From assembly GCA_009777995.1 (NCBI GenBank), contig WRKT01000015.1, positions 1-51,746 of the forward strand: a stretch of DNA of 51,746 nt, in the 5' to 3' direction. This DNA comes from Treponema sp. Lineage in GTDB: Bacteria; Spirochaetota; Spirochaetia; Treponematales; Breznakiellaceae. Below, one piece after another: positions 24,729 to 32,967 of the stretch. The notes beneath the pieces are model-generated. The model was not told the origin of the DNA, made no database searches, and saw nothing but the letters and a program-made list of their open reading frames with translations. Both the position numbers and the translations under genes were made by a program. Position 1 is the first letter of the stretch. The number at the start of each line of letters is the position of its first letter.

Positions 24729-24995
24729 ATGTTTTTTAGAGACCATTTAAACGAGAAACTTAAGGATACTGAGTTCAAAAAATTATTTGAAGAAGAACGC
24801 AGCCTTCTTAAGTTAGGAATGGCCATTACCGAAGCCCGTGAAAAGAAAGGCATGTCCCAAAAGGAACTTGCTCAGAAAAGCCAAATTACACAACAGCAGT
24901 TATCCAAAATAGAAAATGGGGTTAATTGTAATATGCTAACCTTTATAAAGGTATCTTCTGCACTTGGCCTTGATTTAATGATTAATTCTGCCTAA
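24729..24995 (+). CDS. Xre/HigA-type helix-turn-helix regulator
   Basis: An 88-residue DNA-binding protein. The HTH domain spans about 32-85: AITEAREKKGMSQKELAQKS then TQQQLSKIENG, the typical Cro/C1-type core. The N-terminal FRDHLNEKLKDTEFKKLFEEE resembles the extension of antitoxins of the HigA/Y4mF kind. The start is ATG 24729 with AAGGAG 5 nt upstream; an earlier in-frame ATG would lie inside the -10 region. No toxin gene adjoins: upstream is a pseudogene and downstream a lipoprotein hydrolase. It may be an orphan antitoxin or a local regulator of the hydrolase. Confidence 0.85.
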   Translation: MFFRDHLNEKLKDTEFKKLFEEERSLLKLGMAITEAREKKGMSQKELAQKSQITQQQLSKIENGVNCNMLTFIKVSSALGLDLMINSA

Positions 24996-25044
24996 CATAC
25001 TAGGAGCATCATATTAATTAAATTTTATTCGAGAGAGGATAATT

Positions 25045-26040
25045 ATTAAGCAATTATTTTTATGTTTAGTAGTTTCTCTTACGGTTATCTTAAGTATTTC
25101 CTGTAAAGAAAAAGAGCCTTCTTCACAAAACAGGCTTATAATGAATCTTATCGGTTATCCACCTTTTACTGAAATGTTTTTCCATGGAGGCAAAGGTTAC
25201 GAATATAGAAACCTTAACTCTAATAAAGTTTTCATTATTTTAGACGGAAGCAGTTGGACATCTGCTGTTGGGAGGCATGATGGAAAATCCACTCCTATTG
25301 CATTACTATCCAGAGTACGAGACAGATATAGTATTTTCGCAGTTGAAAAATTTAATAGAGAAATAGGGGTAAATTATTTTGACTCTATGGAAGAAAGAGA
25401 GCATTATACAATAGATAATCTGCTTAAAAATTACTATATGGTGATAAGTGAGTATATTTCTCAAAATGAATTTGAATCAATAATCATCCTTGGACATTCA
25501 GAAGGTGCCTATATACTACCTCTATTATATTCAAGACTAAACAACCCAAATATTAAAGCTCTTATTTCTAGCGGAGGTGGCGGTGGGCTCACCTTTTTCG
25601 AAAGCCAAAAGATTCTATTGGATAAAAATATTACAGAGACAGACGATTTTTCTACATTTAATGCTCTGGATGAAAAACAGCGAGAGGTCATACTCTCTGC
25701 TGCATTACTATTATTATACGAAACAGCGCCATTCCCGGATTTCCCAATTCCGGCAGGTGGAGCTGACAATTTGGAAATGACATTTAGATGGTTTAATAGT
25801 ATTATGCATTTAGAATTATATGACTATTATAGAGAAATCGACATACCTATTTTATTTCTTCATGGAAAATTAGATAATGTCGTTGCAATTGAAACAACTC
25901 AGTATATCGAAACTAATCTGCCTAATAAACCTTTTTATTTTAATTATTTTGATGACATTGGTCATTCATTAACAACAATGCTGGAACTCCTGCAATGGCA
26001 GAGAGTTATTACAAATTGGCTTATAGAAATAGACCTATAA
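25045..26040 (+). CDS. Alpha/beta-hydrolase lipoprotein (start codon non-canonical)
   Basis: A secreted hydrolase. Catalytic Ser S152 lies in GHSEG, Asp D277 in HGKLDNVV and His H307 in DIGHSL, counting from 25045. A signal peptide with lipobox SISC (C20) is encoded in frame upstream of the first ATG (25141). No ATG, GTG or TTG lies in frame between that ATG and the upstream in-frame stop. ATT at 25045 stands 6 nt after GAGAGAGG and matches the ATG of the decayed copy at 24293, so I take it as the start, or as a mutated start. If only the ATG at 25141 is used, the product (299 aa) loses its signal and would stay in the cytoplasm. Substrate unknown. Confidence 0.72.
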   Translation: MKQLFLCLVVSLTVILSISCKEKEPSSQNRLIMNLIGYPPFTEMFFHGGKGYEYRNLNSNKVFIILDGSSWTSAVGRHDGKSTPIALLSRVRDRYSIFAVEKFNREIGVNYFDSMEEREHYTIDNLLKNYYMVISEYISQNEFESIIILGHSEGAYILPLLYSRLNNPNIKALISSGGGGGLTFFESQKILLDKNITETDDFSTFNALDEKQREVILSAALLLLYETAPFPDFPIPAGGADNLEMTFRWFNSIMHLELYDYYREIDIPILFLHGKLDNVVAIETTQYIETNLPNKPFYFNYFDDIGHSLTTMLELLQWQRVITNWLIEIDL

Positions 26041-26045
26041 AAAAG

Positions 26046-26088
26046 GCGGGCTGCGAACTTTTGGTACGCAAGCGCCGCCTTTAAAACC
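26046..26088. terminator. Imperfect bidirectional terminator between hydrolase and oppA
   Basis: AAAGGCGG...TGCG pairs with CGCA...CCGCCTTT across an 11-nt loop with a small bulge. It lies between the convergent stops at 26040 and 26104, with A/T tracts at both ends. Confidence 0.65.
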
Positions 26089-26103
26089 TAAGCTATAAAA
26101 CTT

Positions 26104-27972
26104 CTACTGATGTACAAAACCTGTGTCGGCTGTTAACTGAATTCTGTGCCACTGACCTACACTGTCGTAGTTCGGGTTTCCGGGCCAAGTAAGGTTATAA
26201 CCTCTAACCCTATGGTTAACAACGTTAAGGGCTACTGACCAGGAGCTGACTTTGAAGGGTACATTATCATAAATATACTGCTGCCAGTCTGAGTAGACCT
26301 GCCTTGAGAAATCGGGATCCCACATTCCTGCACTGTTCATCCTATTAATGATCTCGATATAAGCGGGGCTTGTATATTTTGACCTATTATTTGCAGAGAA
26401 GGGTCCCCAAAGGCTTGCCTGGTTCGGGTTATTACCGACAGACCAGCCGCCGGGATAAATATCGAACTCGTATGGTCCGTTTGCATTAATAAGGGTAAGG
26501 ATCTGCTGCCATTCATGGTAGCGGCCCTCGAAGAGCCTTACTTCAAGGCCGATATCGCGCATTGCCTGCAAGTGGGTATTCTGCTGTGTTTCGGCTGCTG
26601 CTGTTGCAGGGGGTGACCAGAGAATGGTAAGCACGAGCTCTGAACCGTCGGGCTTCATCCTATACCCTTGGGCATTACGGCGGGTATAACCTGCCTCATC
26701 AAGGAGTCTGTTTGCACCTGCAGGGTCATACCTGTTAAAGTTTAGGCTCCTGTCATGGAACTCTGCGAATTGCAGTGCCATGGGGTTACCACCGGGTACA
26801 AGAAGACCCGAGAAGAGGGCCTCTCCGATTTCCTGCCAGGGAATCGCCATGTGGATGGCCTTGCGAAGATTAACATCAGCAAGATTTGCGTTCGGGTCTG
26901 CAACTACTGCGCCTGTTACAGGATCCCAGGAGCCGAGTGAGAATGCCCAGAACTGCATGTTTGCTCTCTGGATATTACCGATAAAGGTTGCATTGTTAAG
27001 GTCTGCAAATGCCTCATACTGTGCTGAAGGGAAGCCGACTATTACGTCGTAGGTTCCTGCCTGTGCTACAAGAGGTATGGATGCAGGGGGGATAAGGGTG
27101 AACTCGACAAAGTCCACATGGGGTCTTCCAAGCCAGTGGTTATCATTTGCCCTAAAGAGGTAGGATTCACCGGGGACATTGGATACCATGATGAAGGGTC
27201 CCCAGCCGAGGGCATTATCGCGCACGTTTATATGCTGGGCCATTGTAGCCACGGGGATATGCTCAAGGTGATGCCTTGGGCTTATGGTGGTCCAGAAGCC
27301 AAAGTATTCGAGGGCAGGTGTCCAGCCTTCTTCAGTAAAATAGACCCTTAAGGACATTTTATTGGGAGACAGTTCAAGACCTGAAATATGATCCCTTTCC
27401 CCTGCGCGGAATTCGCGTGTACCCACTACATTCCATACAAAGCTGGTCCAGCGAATACCTGTATAATCGGGGTTGGAAATTACTTCATAGGCGAAGACGA
27501 GGTCGTCGAGGGTGACTTGCACGCCGTCATGCCAGTAGACTGTATGGTTCATGTTGATTAAGATCGAGCGTGTGGGATGATCCCAATCGTCAATGGTGGC
27601 CATTCCGTCTCTGCCGATGCGGAGTCCGCCCGGATCTGCCGTGAAGAGAGCAGTGCCCCTCATAAAGGCCTGGGCATCTGAGTCAATTGCGGCAGTTGAA
27701 AAAAGCGGGTCCATGAGGCCTGAGAAGGTAACACCGCCTGCTCCGCCGCCCGCAGCAATACGCAGGGTACCGCCCCTAATTGGCGGGTTGGGGTTATCGT
27801 AGCTTATGGGGAAACGCGCTAAAATGGCGTTTACCGCAGCCATTGAGTCTCCGCCTGCAACATCCAGAGCAGCAGCTCTGGTTTCTGTGGCCTCCCTGTT
27901 ACACCCCATAAGGGCAAGCACAGAGATTAGCAGAATTACAGGGATTAAAGCCCAATTCCATTTAATTCTCAT
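26104..27972 (-). CDS. oppA: Oligopeptide ABC transporter substrate-binding lipoprotein (SBP family 5)
   Basis: Binding protein of the oligopeptide importer, 622 residues, long for the family. The chosen ATG (27970-27972) has AAGGAG upstream and gives MRIKW, a hydrophobic core and a canonical lipobox LMGC (C24). An in-frame ATG 15 codons earlier lacks a ribosome site. Typical segments are TVYWHDGVQVTLDDLVFAYE and LAQAGTYDVIVG-like regions. It is the last gene of the minus-strand operon, 79 bp after oppC; the gap could hold its own weak promoter, as binding proteins are often made in excess. Confidence 0.9.
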   Translation of the reverse strand: MRIKWNWALIPVILLISVLALMGCNREATETRAAALDVAGGDSMAAVNAILARFPISYDNPNPPIRGGTLRIAAGGGAGGVTFSGLMDPLFSTAAIDSDAQAFMRGTALFTADPGGLRIGRDGMATIDDWDHPTRSILINMNHTVYWHDGVQVTLDDLVFAYEVISNPDYTGIRWTSFVWNVVGTREFRAGERDHISGLELSPNKMSLRVYFTEEGWTPALEYFGFWTTISPRHHLEHIPVATMAQHINVRDNALGWGPFIMVSNVPGESYLFRANDNHWLGRPHVDFVEFTLIPPASIPLVAQAGTYDVIVGFPSAQYEAFADLNNATFIGNIQRANMQFWAFSLGSWDPVTGAVVADPNANLADVNLRKAIHMAIPWQEIGEALFSGLLVPGGNPMALQFAEFHDRSLNFNRYDPAGANRLLDEAGYTRRNAQGYRMKPDGSELVLTILWSPPATAAAETQQNTHLQAMRDIGLEVRLFEGRYHEWQQILTLINANGPYEFDIYPGGWSVGNNPNQASLWGPFSANNRSKYTSPAYIEIINRMNSAGMWDPDFSRQVYSDWQQYIYDNVPFKVSSWSVALNVVNHRVRGYNLTWPGNPNYDSVGQWHRIQLTADTGFVHQ

Positions 27973-28051
27973 AAATAAACTCCTTAAAAAATAATTTACA
28001 ATACTCAATATTATCATATCGAGGGCATGTTATGGAAGCTCATAATTAGAC

Positions 28052-28972
28052 CTACCTCTGCTGCTGCTGCTTAGGATCGACAGCACGGCTTACAGCAGAA
28101 CCCACCAGATATATGCATAGAATCATGATAAAAATCAATATTGATGCAGGAAGCCATTGCCAGGCGCGCTGTTGTAGAACAATTGTATCGGTTGCGAGTG
28201 AAATATACCTGCCAAGGTTAGGGGTTCCGTGCGGGAGGCCGTAACCAAGAATAGTGAGCCCTGTTTCAAGACCCATATTGCCCGCAAGCGCTAAAATGCT
28301 ATTTGTAACGATTAGGGATGTTACATTCGGGAGTACTTCGCGGAAAATTATTACGATATTACGACTGCCAAGGGTCTTTGAAGCAGAAACATAGTCAAGT
28401 TTTGCCTGCTGTAGTACCTTTGACCTAATAAGCCTTGCCCTTCCCATCCAGGCAAAGGCAGAAAGGACTATTATGAAGTGCCAGGTGGTATAATTAGGAA
28501 TTGTAGTAACTACGATTATTATGATCATCATTGTGGGCAGCATTATGAAGAACTCTGCTATACGCATCATTATCATTTCCACCCAGCCGCCGAAGAAACC
28601 TGCGATAAGGCCGTAAAGAACGCCAAAGACTACTGTTATAAAGGTCACCCAAAGGGCCACAATAAAGGAAGTCCTTGCCCCGAGAAAGAGCATTTGGAGC
28701 ATATCCCTTCCGCCATGGTCCGTGCCGAGGATGAACTGCCCTCCAAAGCCCTGGGGTGCAAGGTTTAGGGTGCGCAGGTTCACCCTGCTGACTGTCTCCA
28801 TGTCAATTTGAGCACTGATAATAAAGGCACCCAGAATTATCACAAAAAATAAGACAAGTGCGATAAATGAAGGCTTACTCTGCCAGATCTCCTTCCAGAT
28901 GGTCTGCAATGTGGAGGGGACTTTCTCAACTACGGCAGTTTCGTAAATTTGGTTTGTTGTATCAGATATCAT
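28052..28972 (-). CDS. oppC: Oligopeptide ABC transporter permease OppC
   Basis: Inner-membrane permease, 306 residues. The cytoplasmic N-terminus is followed by a helix, then LGTDHGGRDM (the OppC periplasmic motif), further helices, the EAA loop in SKVLQQAKLDYVSASKTLGS, and a C-terminus ending in RAVDPKQQQQR. It is highly similar along its full length to the extra copy at 32051-32965. It lies between oppB (8 bp upstream) and oppA and pairs with OppB in the channel. Confidence 0.93.
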   Translation of the reverse strand: MISDTTNQIYETAVVEKVPSTLQTIWKEIWQSKPSFIALVLFFVIILGAFIISAQIDMETVSRVNLRTLNLAPQGFGGQFILGTDHGGRDMLQMLFLGARTSFIVALWVTFITVVFGVLYGLIAGFFGGWVEMIMMRIAEFFIMLPTMMIIIIVVTTIPNYTTWHFIIVLSAFAWMGRARLIRSKVLQQAKLDYVSASKTLGSRNIVIIFREVLPNVTSLIVTNSILALAGNMGLETGLTILGYGLPHGTPNLGRYISLATDTIVLQQRAWQWLPASILIFIMILCIYLVGSAVSRAVDPKQQQQR

Positions 28973-28980
28973 AAGTCCCC

Positions 28981-29943
28981 CTATTTAATCCTGATCCTGG
29001 GATCAAAAACCGTAAGGGCAATATCGGAAATAAGCCCCCCGATTACGCCTGCTGCCGCATAAAAGGTAAACAGGAATGTCGCAACAGAAAAGTCTCTTAT
29101 GCCAATGGAAGAGAAGAAAAGACGACCCATTCCGTTAAAATTAAATATCTGCTCGATAATGACTGTTCCGCTCATCAAACCCATGATCACGTAGCCAAAG
29201 CTCGATGCTATGGGAAGGATTGAGTTTCTTAAGATATGCTTATTATAGATGGTATTCATGGGAACACCCTTGCTTCGGGCAGTAAGGACATAGTCCGAAA
29301 CCTTTGCATCCACTATTTCACTTCTAAGATACTGAACTATACCGACAGCTCCAAACAGACCGATTGAAATACCCGGGAGCACCAGATGATGGAGGCGGCT
29401 CAAAAATATCCCGAATGTGCCTGTAGCATGAACACTCCAAGTACCATGCATGGGGAACCAGCCAAGGATGAAGCCGAAAATATAAATTACGATAAAACCA
29501 AAAACAATCGAGGGCATTGCAACGCCAAAGTATAGGTACCCTGAAATAAGCTTTTCCTTCCATGTATTATTATAGCGTCCTGCAATAATGCCCAAGGGGA
29601 CAGAAATCCCGTAAACCAAAATCATGGCAAATAGGGAGAGGGTAATTGTATTCCACATTCGCGGGCCTACAACATCCTGAACCGGGGATTGGAACTGCAT
29701 TGAAACGCCCCAGTCCCCTCTCATGGCCCTTCCAAGCCAGTTCACAAACCTTACATACCAGGGGTCATCCAGACCGTACATTGCGCGTAATTCCAGAATA
29801 CGCTCCATGGGCATATCGGGATCCTGCATAAAACCGCTTAGGGCATCACCGGGCAGCAGTTCTGCAAGAAAGAAAACAAGCAAAGCAAGGGCAAATAATT
29901 GGGGTATAAGTATTAATAATCTTCGTATTACAGTTTTCCACAT
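28981..29943 (-). CDS. oppB: Oligopeptide ABC transporter permease OppB
   Basis: Inner-membrane permease, 320 residues. Hallmarks are LLPGDALSGFMQDP, MRGDWGVSMQFQSPV and the EAA loop TARSKGVPMNTIYNKHILRN, with the end FDPRIRIK. The chosen ATG (29941-29943) has AGGAGG upstream; an in-frame ATG 10 codons earlier overlaps oppF and lacks a site. About six transmembrane helices are seen. Partner of OppC. Confidence 0.93.
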   Translation of the reverse strand: MWKTVIRRLLILIPQLFALALLVFFLAELLPGDALSGFMQDPDMPMERILELRAMYGLDDPWYVRFVNWLGRAMRGDWGVSMQFQSPVQDVVGPRMWNTITLSLFAMILVYGISVPLGIIAGRYNNTWKEKLISGYLYFGVAMPSIVFGFIVIYIFGFILGWFPMHGTWSVHATGTFGIFLSRLHHLVLPGISIGLFGAVGIVQYLRSEIVDAKVSDYVLTARSKGVPMNTIYNKHILRNSILPIASSFGYVIMGLMSGTVIIEQIFNFNGMGRLFFSSIGIRDFSVATFLFTFYAAAGVIGGLISDIALTVFDPRIRIK

Positions 29944-29956
29944 AAAATCCCGCCTC

Positions 29957-30892
29957 CTAATTGGGCAGGGCAACGTGATGATCGTCGCCTACCTGTTTTA
30001 AATCGTAAACCGAATTTCCCGGCCCATAGTACTTCGAGCGCTCTTCAGCATACTCTTTGGATACCTTGATGCGCTTAGCCTCATTTGCTTCACGTTTCAA
30101 TGGGTCCATATCGGGGATTGCACTAAGGAGCCTACGGGTATAAATATGGTGTTGGGCTGTCTCATCGTAAATAACCTCTTTTGGACCTGTTTCAACAAAC
30201 CTTGCTCTGTGCATGATCATCAACTTTTCGCACATATGCTGAACAACCCCAAGATCATGGCTGATAAAGAGGTAGGAGAGTTTTAACTGCTCCTGCACGT
30301 CTTTCAGGTAGTTCAAAACTTGAGCCTGAACCGAAAGGTCAAGGGCTGAAACCGGCTCATCGCAGACGATGAGCTTTGGCTTTAGGGCAATGGCCCTTGC
30401 AACGCCAATCCTCTGCCTCTGACCGCCCGAGAATTGGTGGGGGTACTTGGAGGCATTATCGGGGGTCATTCCTACAATACGAAGGAGCTCATCGACACGC
30501 TTTCGCTCCTCTGCCTTGGTCAATTTTTCAAAGTTGCGTATGGGCTCTGCAATAACGTCAAGAATGCGTTTTTTGGGGTTAAGGGACGACATTACATCCT
30601 GGAAGATCATCTGCACGCTCATTCTATAAGGTGAGCGGTTCTTGTTGATGTACTTGGTAATATCTTCCCCATCGAAAACTATCTGTCCCCCGGATAATTC
30701 CACGAGACCCAGGATGGCCTTGCCTGTTGTGCTCTTCCCTGAGCCTGATTCACCTACAAGGCCGACAGTCTGCCCTGCTTCTATTTCAAAACTCACGTTG
30801 TCCACGGCCTTTACATAGCCGACAACCCGGCCCATAATTCCGCCCTTAATAGGGAAGTAAACCTTAAGGTTTTTTACCTCGAGTAATGCCAT
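29957..30892 (-). CDS. oppF: Oligopeptide ABC transporter ATPase OppF
   Basis: Cytoplasmic ATPase, 311 residues. Walker A GESGSGKS is at 47-54, signature FSGGQ at 154-158 and Walker B LIVCDEP at 174-180; VSALDLSVQAQVLNYL is typical of OppF. After the ATPase core the tail (about 240-311) is polar and ends in VALPN, without the Cys-containing oligopeptide motif. It follows oppD by 1 bp and precedes oppB. Confidence 0.93.
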   Translation of the reverse strand: MALLEVKNLKVYFPIKGGIMGRVVGYVKAVDNVSFEIEAGQTVGLVGESGSGKSTTGKAILGLVELSGGQIVFDGEDITKYINKNRSPYRMSVQMIFQDVMSSLNPKKRILDVIAEPIRNFEKLTKAEERKRVDELLRIVGMTPDNASKYPHQFSGGQRQRIGVARAIALKPKLIVCDEPVSALDLSVQAQVLNYLKDVQEQLKLSYLFISHDLGVVQHMCEKLMIMHRARFVETGPKEVIYDETAQHHIYTRRLLSAIPDMDPLKREANEAKRIKVSKEYAEERSKYYGPGNSVYDLKQVGDDHHVALPN

Positions 30893-30893
30893 A

Positions 30894-31922
30894 CTATACT
30901 CCCTCCCCTGCTTTACTCACTCGTCCCGGTTTTACCTCATAATTAAAGTAGAAATCCTTATAACAGGAGCAAAGCACAAAATGATTCGGCTCGACCTCTT
31001 TTAATGTGGGGTCTTCCTCGTGGGTGCTTTTATCAATCCACGGAATGCGCGGAGAGAAGCGGCAGCCCTTGCGAGGCAGGTTCTTAAGGGATGGAACTGT
31101 GCCCTGGATTACATGCAATCTGCTTGAACCGCTATCCTTACTCGGAATACTTGAGATTAGGGAGCGGGTATAGGGGTGCAGAGGGTTAGAGAATATATCG
31201 TGGCAGGAAGCGAGCTCCACAATTTGGCCTGCATACATAACGGCGATCCTGTCTGCCATTTCTGCCACAACTCCAAGGTCATGGGTAATTAAAATGATGC
31301 TGGATTCGTGCTCCTTCTTTAATTTGCGGAGCAGATCCAGTATCTGCGCCTGAATCGTAACGTCCAGGGCCGTTGTGGGCTCATCGCAGATTATGAGCGC
31401 GGGACTGCAGGAAAGACCGATGGCAATCATGGCCCTCTGTCTCATACCCCCTGAAAGCTCGTGGGGGTACATGGAATGGGCTAGGGAGGGGTTCTCTATG
31501 CCAACTTCATCGAGAAGTTCAATCGCCCTATTTTTTCTTTCTACGGGGCCCATGTCCGTATGATATACAAGGGATTCTTCTATCTGGGGGCCTACCCTGA
31601 ATAAGGGGTTAAGGGATGTAAGAGGATCCTGGAACACCATGGAGATGTCGTGGCCCCTTACCTTGTTTAAGGCTCTCTCACTCAGGGAGATAAGATTCTT
31701 GCCGTCAAAGTTAACTTCACCTTCTATCCTTGTATAGTCCAAATTGTGAAGCCTCGTAATTGAAAGGGCCATTGCACTCTTTCCGCAGCCTGACTCACCG
31801 ACTATGGCGAAGGTCTCGTTTTTGTTAACTGTAAGGTCTACTCCGTCAACAGCGGCATAATATTGGCCGCCCACCCTGAATGATGTTCGTAAGTTCTTAA
31901 TCTGGAGAAGCGTATCACCCAT
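30894..31922 (-). CDS. oppD: Oligopeptide ABC transporter ATPase OppD
   Basis: Cytoplasmic ATPase, 342 residues. Walker A GESGCGKS is at 42-49, signature LSGGM at 156-160 and Walker B LIICDEP at 176-182. The C-terminal oligopeptide motif is present but altered: GCRFSPRIPW keeps the first Cys and lacks the second of the usual CxFxxRC, while later Cys residues occur in LCSC. It is the first gene behind its own promoter in the 128-bp gap upstream. Confidence 0.93.
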   Translation of the reverse strand: MGDTLLQIKNLRTSFRVGGQYYAAVDGVDLTVNKNETFAIVGESGCGKSAMALSITRLHNLDYTRIEGEVNFDGKNLISLSERALNKVRGHDISMVFQDPLTSLNPLFRVGPQIEESLVYHTDMGPVERKNRAIELLDEVGIENPSLAHSMYPHELSGGMRQRAMIAIGLSCSPALIICDEPTTALDVTIQAQILDLLRKLKKEHESSIILITHDLGVVAEMADRIAVMYAGQIVELASCHDIFSNPLHPYTRSLISSIPSKDSGSSRLHVIQGTVPSLKNLPRKGCRFSPRIPWIDKSTHEEDPTLKEVEPNHFVLCSCYKDFYFNYEVKPGRVSKAGEGV

Positions 31923-31984
31923 GTCATCACTCCTATTTTATCTGTAAATTCATGAAAATACCCCGGTGGTTTAATAGTAATTAA

Positions 31985-32042
31985 ATTATGAAGTTGAAAT
32001 TATGCAAAAGTCAAGGGAAATCTTCATGTATATATTATATAC
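31985..32042 (-). promoter_or_regulatory. Promoter for oppDFBCA with upstream palindrome
   Basis: Minus strand: TTGACT (complement of 32009-32014), 18 bp, CATAAT (complement of 31985-31990). Just upstream is GTATATA-T-TATATAC (32028-32042), a perfect palindrome with 7-bp arms that could be an activator or repressor site, or could end the transcript of the extra oppC. Confidence 0.6.
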
Positions 32043-32050
32043 AAACTGCT

Positions 32051-32965
32051 TTATTTCTGTAATTGTTGTTTTGGATCAACGGCCCTGCTTATTGCATTTC
32101 CTATTATATAGATGCACAATATCATGATTGTTATCAAAATCGCAGGGGGCAGCCATTGCCAGGGGCGGAACATCAGCACAACAGTGTCTCTTGCAAGCCC
32201 GATATAGATGCCGAGGCTTGGGGTTGTATAGTGCATTCCGTAACCCAGAATTGTAAGACCTGTTTCAATGCCCATATTATAGGCAAGAGACAGGGTGGCA
32301 TTAGTTAAAACAAGGGAAAGTATATTCGGGAAAATATCTCTAAAAATAATAACGGGTCCCCTTGAGCCAAGGGTCTTGGAGGCTGAAACATAATCCAAAC
32401 TCGCCTGATGCATCACCTTTGACCTTATAAGCCTTGCCCTGTCTGCCCAGTTAAAGGCAGACAGTACAAGGACAAATTGCCAGGTTCCGCGAAAGGGGAT
32501 CATGGCGATGATAAAAATAACTGTCATAAGAGTGGGAAGCATTACGATAAGGTCAATGAAGCGCATCATTATATTATCAACATGCCCTCCGTAGTACCCG
32601 GAGAAGAGGCCGTAAAGAACCCCCCAAACTACGGTTATAAAGGTTACCCAAAAGGTAAGTATGAAAGATGTCCTTGCAGAAAGCAGCAGCATTATAAACA
32701 TATCCCTTCCGCCATGATCTGTGCCAAGGATACCTCCGCTAAGGCCTCCGGGGGGTATGTCAAGCGCATGTAGGTCTATGCGGCGTGCTGCCTCTTCATC
32801 GATAAAGAGCCTTACCGAAAATGCAGTTAAAATGATTATAAGCAGCAATATAAGGGAAATGAGAGCCGGTTTGCTTTGGATTATCTCATTCCGGATTGTA
32901 TGCCATAATGTAAGTACTTTCTCTTCCGGCTCAGATTGATCTATAAGCTCCCCGGCATCCTTCAC
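32051..32965 (-). CDS. Second OppC-type permease (paralogue of the 28.0-29.0 kb gene)
   Basis: Inner-membrane permease, 304 residues. It has the same layout and many identical segments as OppC at 28052-28972: LGTDHGGRDM, TFITVVWGVLYGL, SASKTLGSRGPVIIFRD and the end ISRAVDPKQQLQK. It starts 2 bp after the pgi stop, on that transcript, while the main opp operon has its own promoter after this gene. No second oppB or binding protein adjoins. It may replace OppC to change specificity, or be a remnant of operon duplication. Confidence 0.9.
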   Translation of the reverse strand: MKDAGELIDQSEPEEKVLTLWHTIRNEIIQSKPALISLILLLIIILTAFSVRLFIDEEAARRIDLHALDIPPGGLSGGILGTDHGGRDMFIMLLLSARTSFILTFWVTFITVVWGVLYGLFSGYYGGHVDNIMMRFIDLIVMLPTLMTVIFIIAMIPFRGTWQFVLVLSAFNWADRARLIRSKVMHQASLDYVSASKTLGSRGPVIIFRDIFPNILSLVLTNATLSLAYNMGIETGLTILGYGMHYTTPSLGIYIGLARDTVVLMFRPWQWLPPAILITIMILCIYIIGNAISRAVDPKQQLQK

Positions 32966-32967
32966 TT

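Noticed and set aside
24729-26040. HTH gene plus hydrolase as a toxin-antitoxin pair
   Set aside because: The hydrolase encodes an exported lipoprotein, not a small cytoplasmic toxin.
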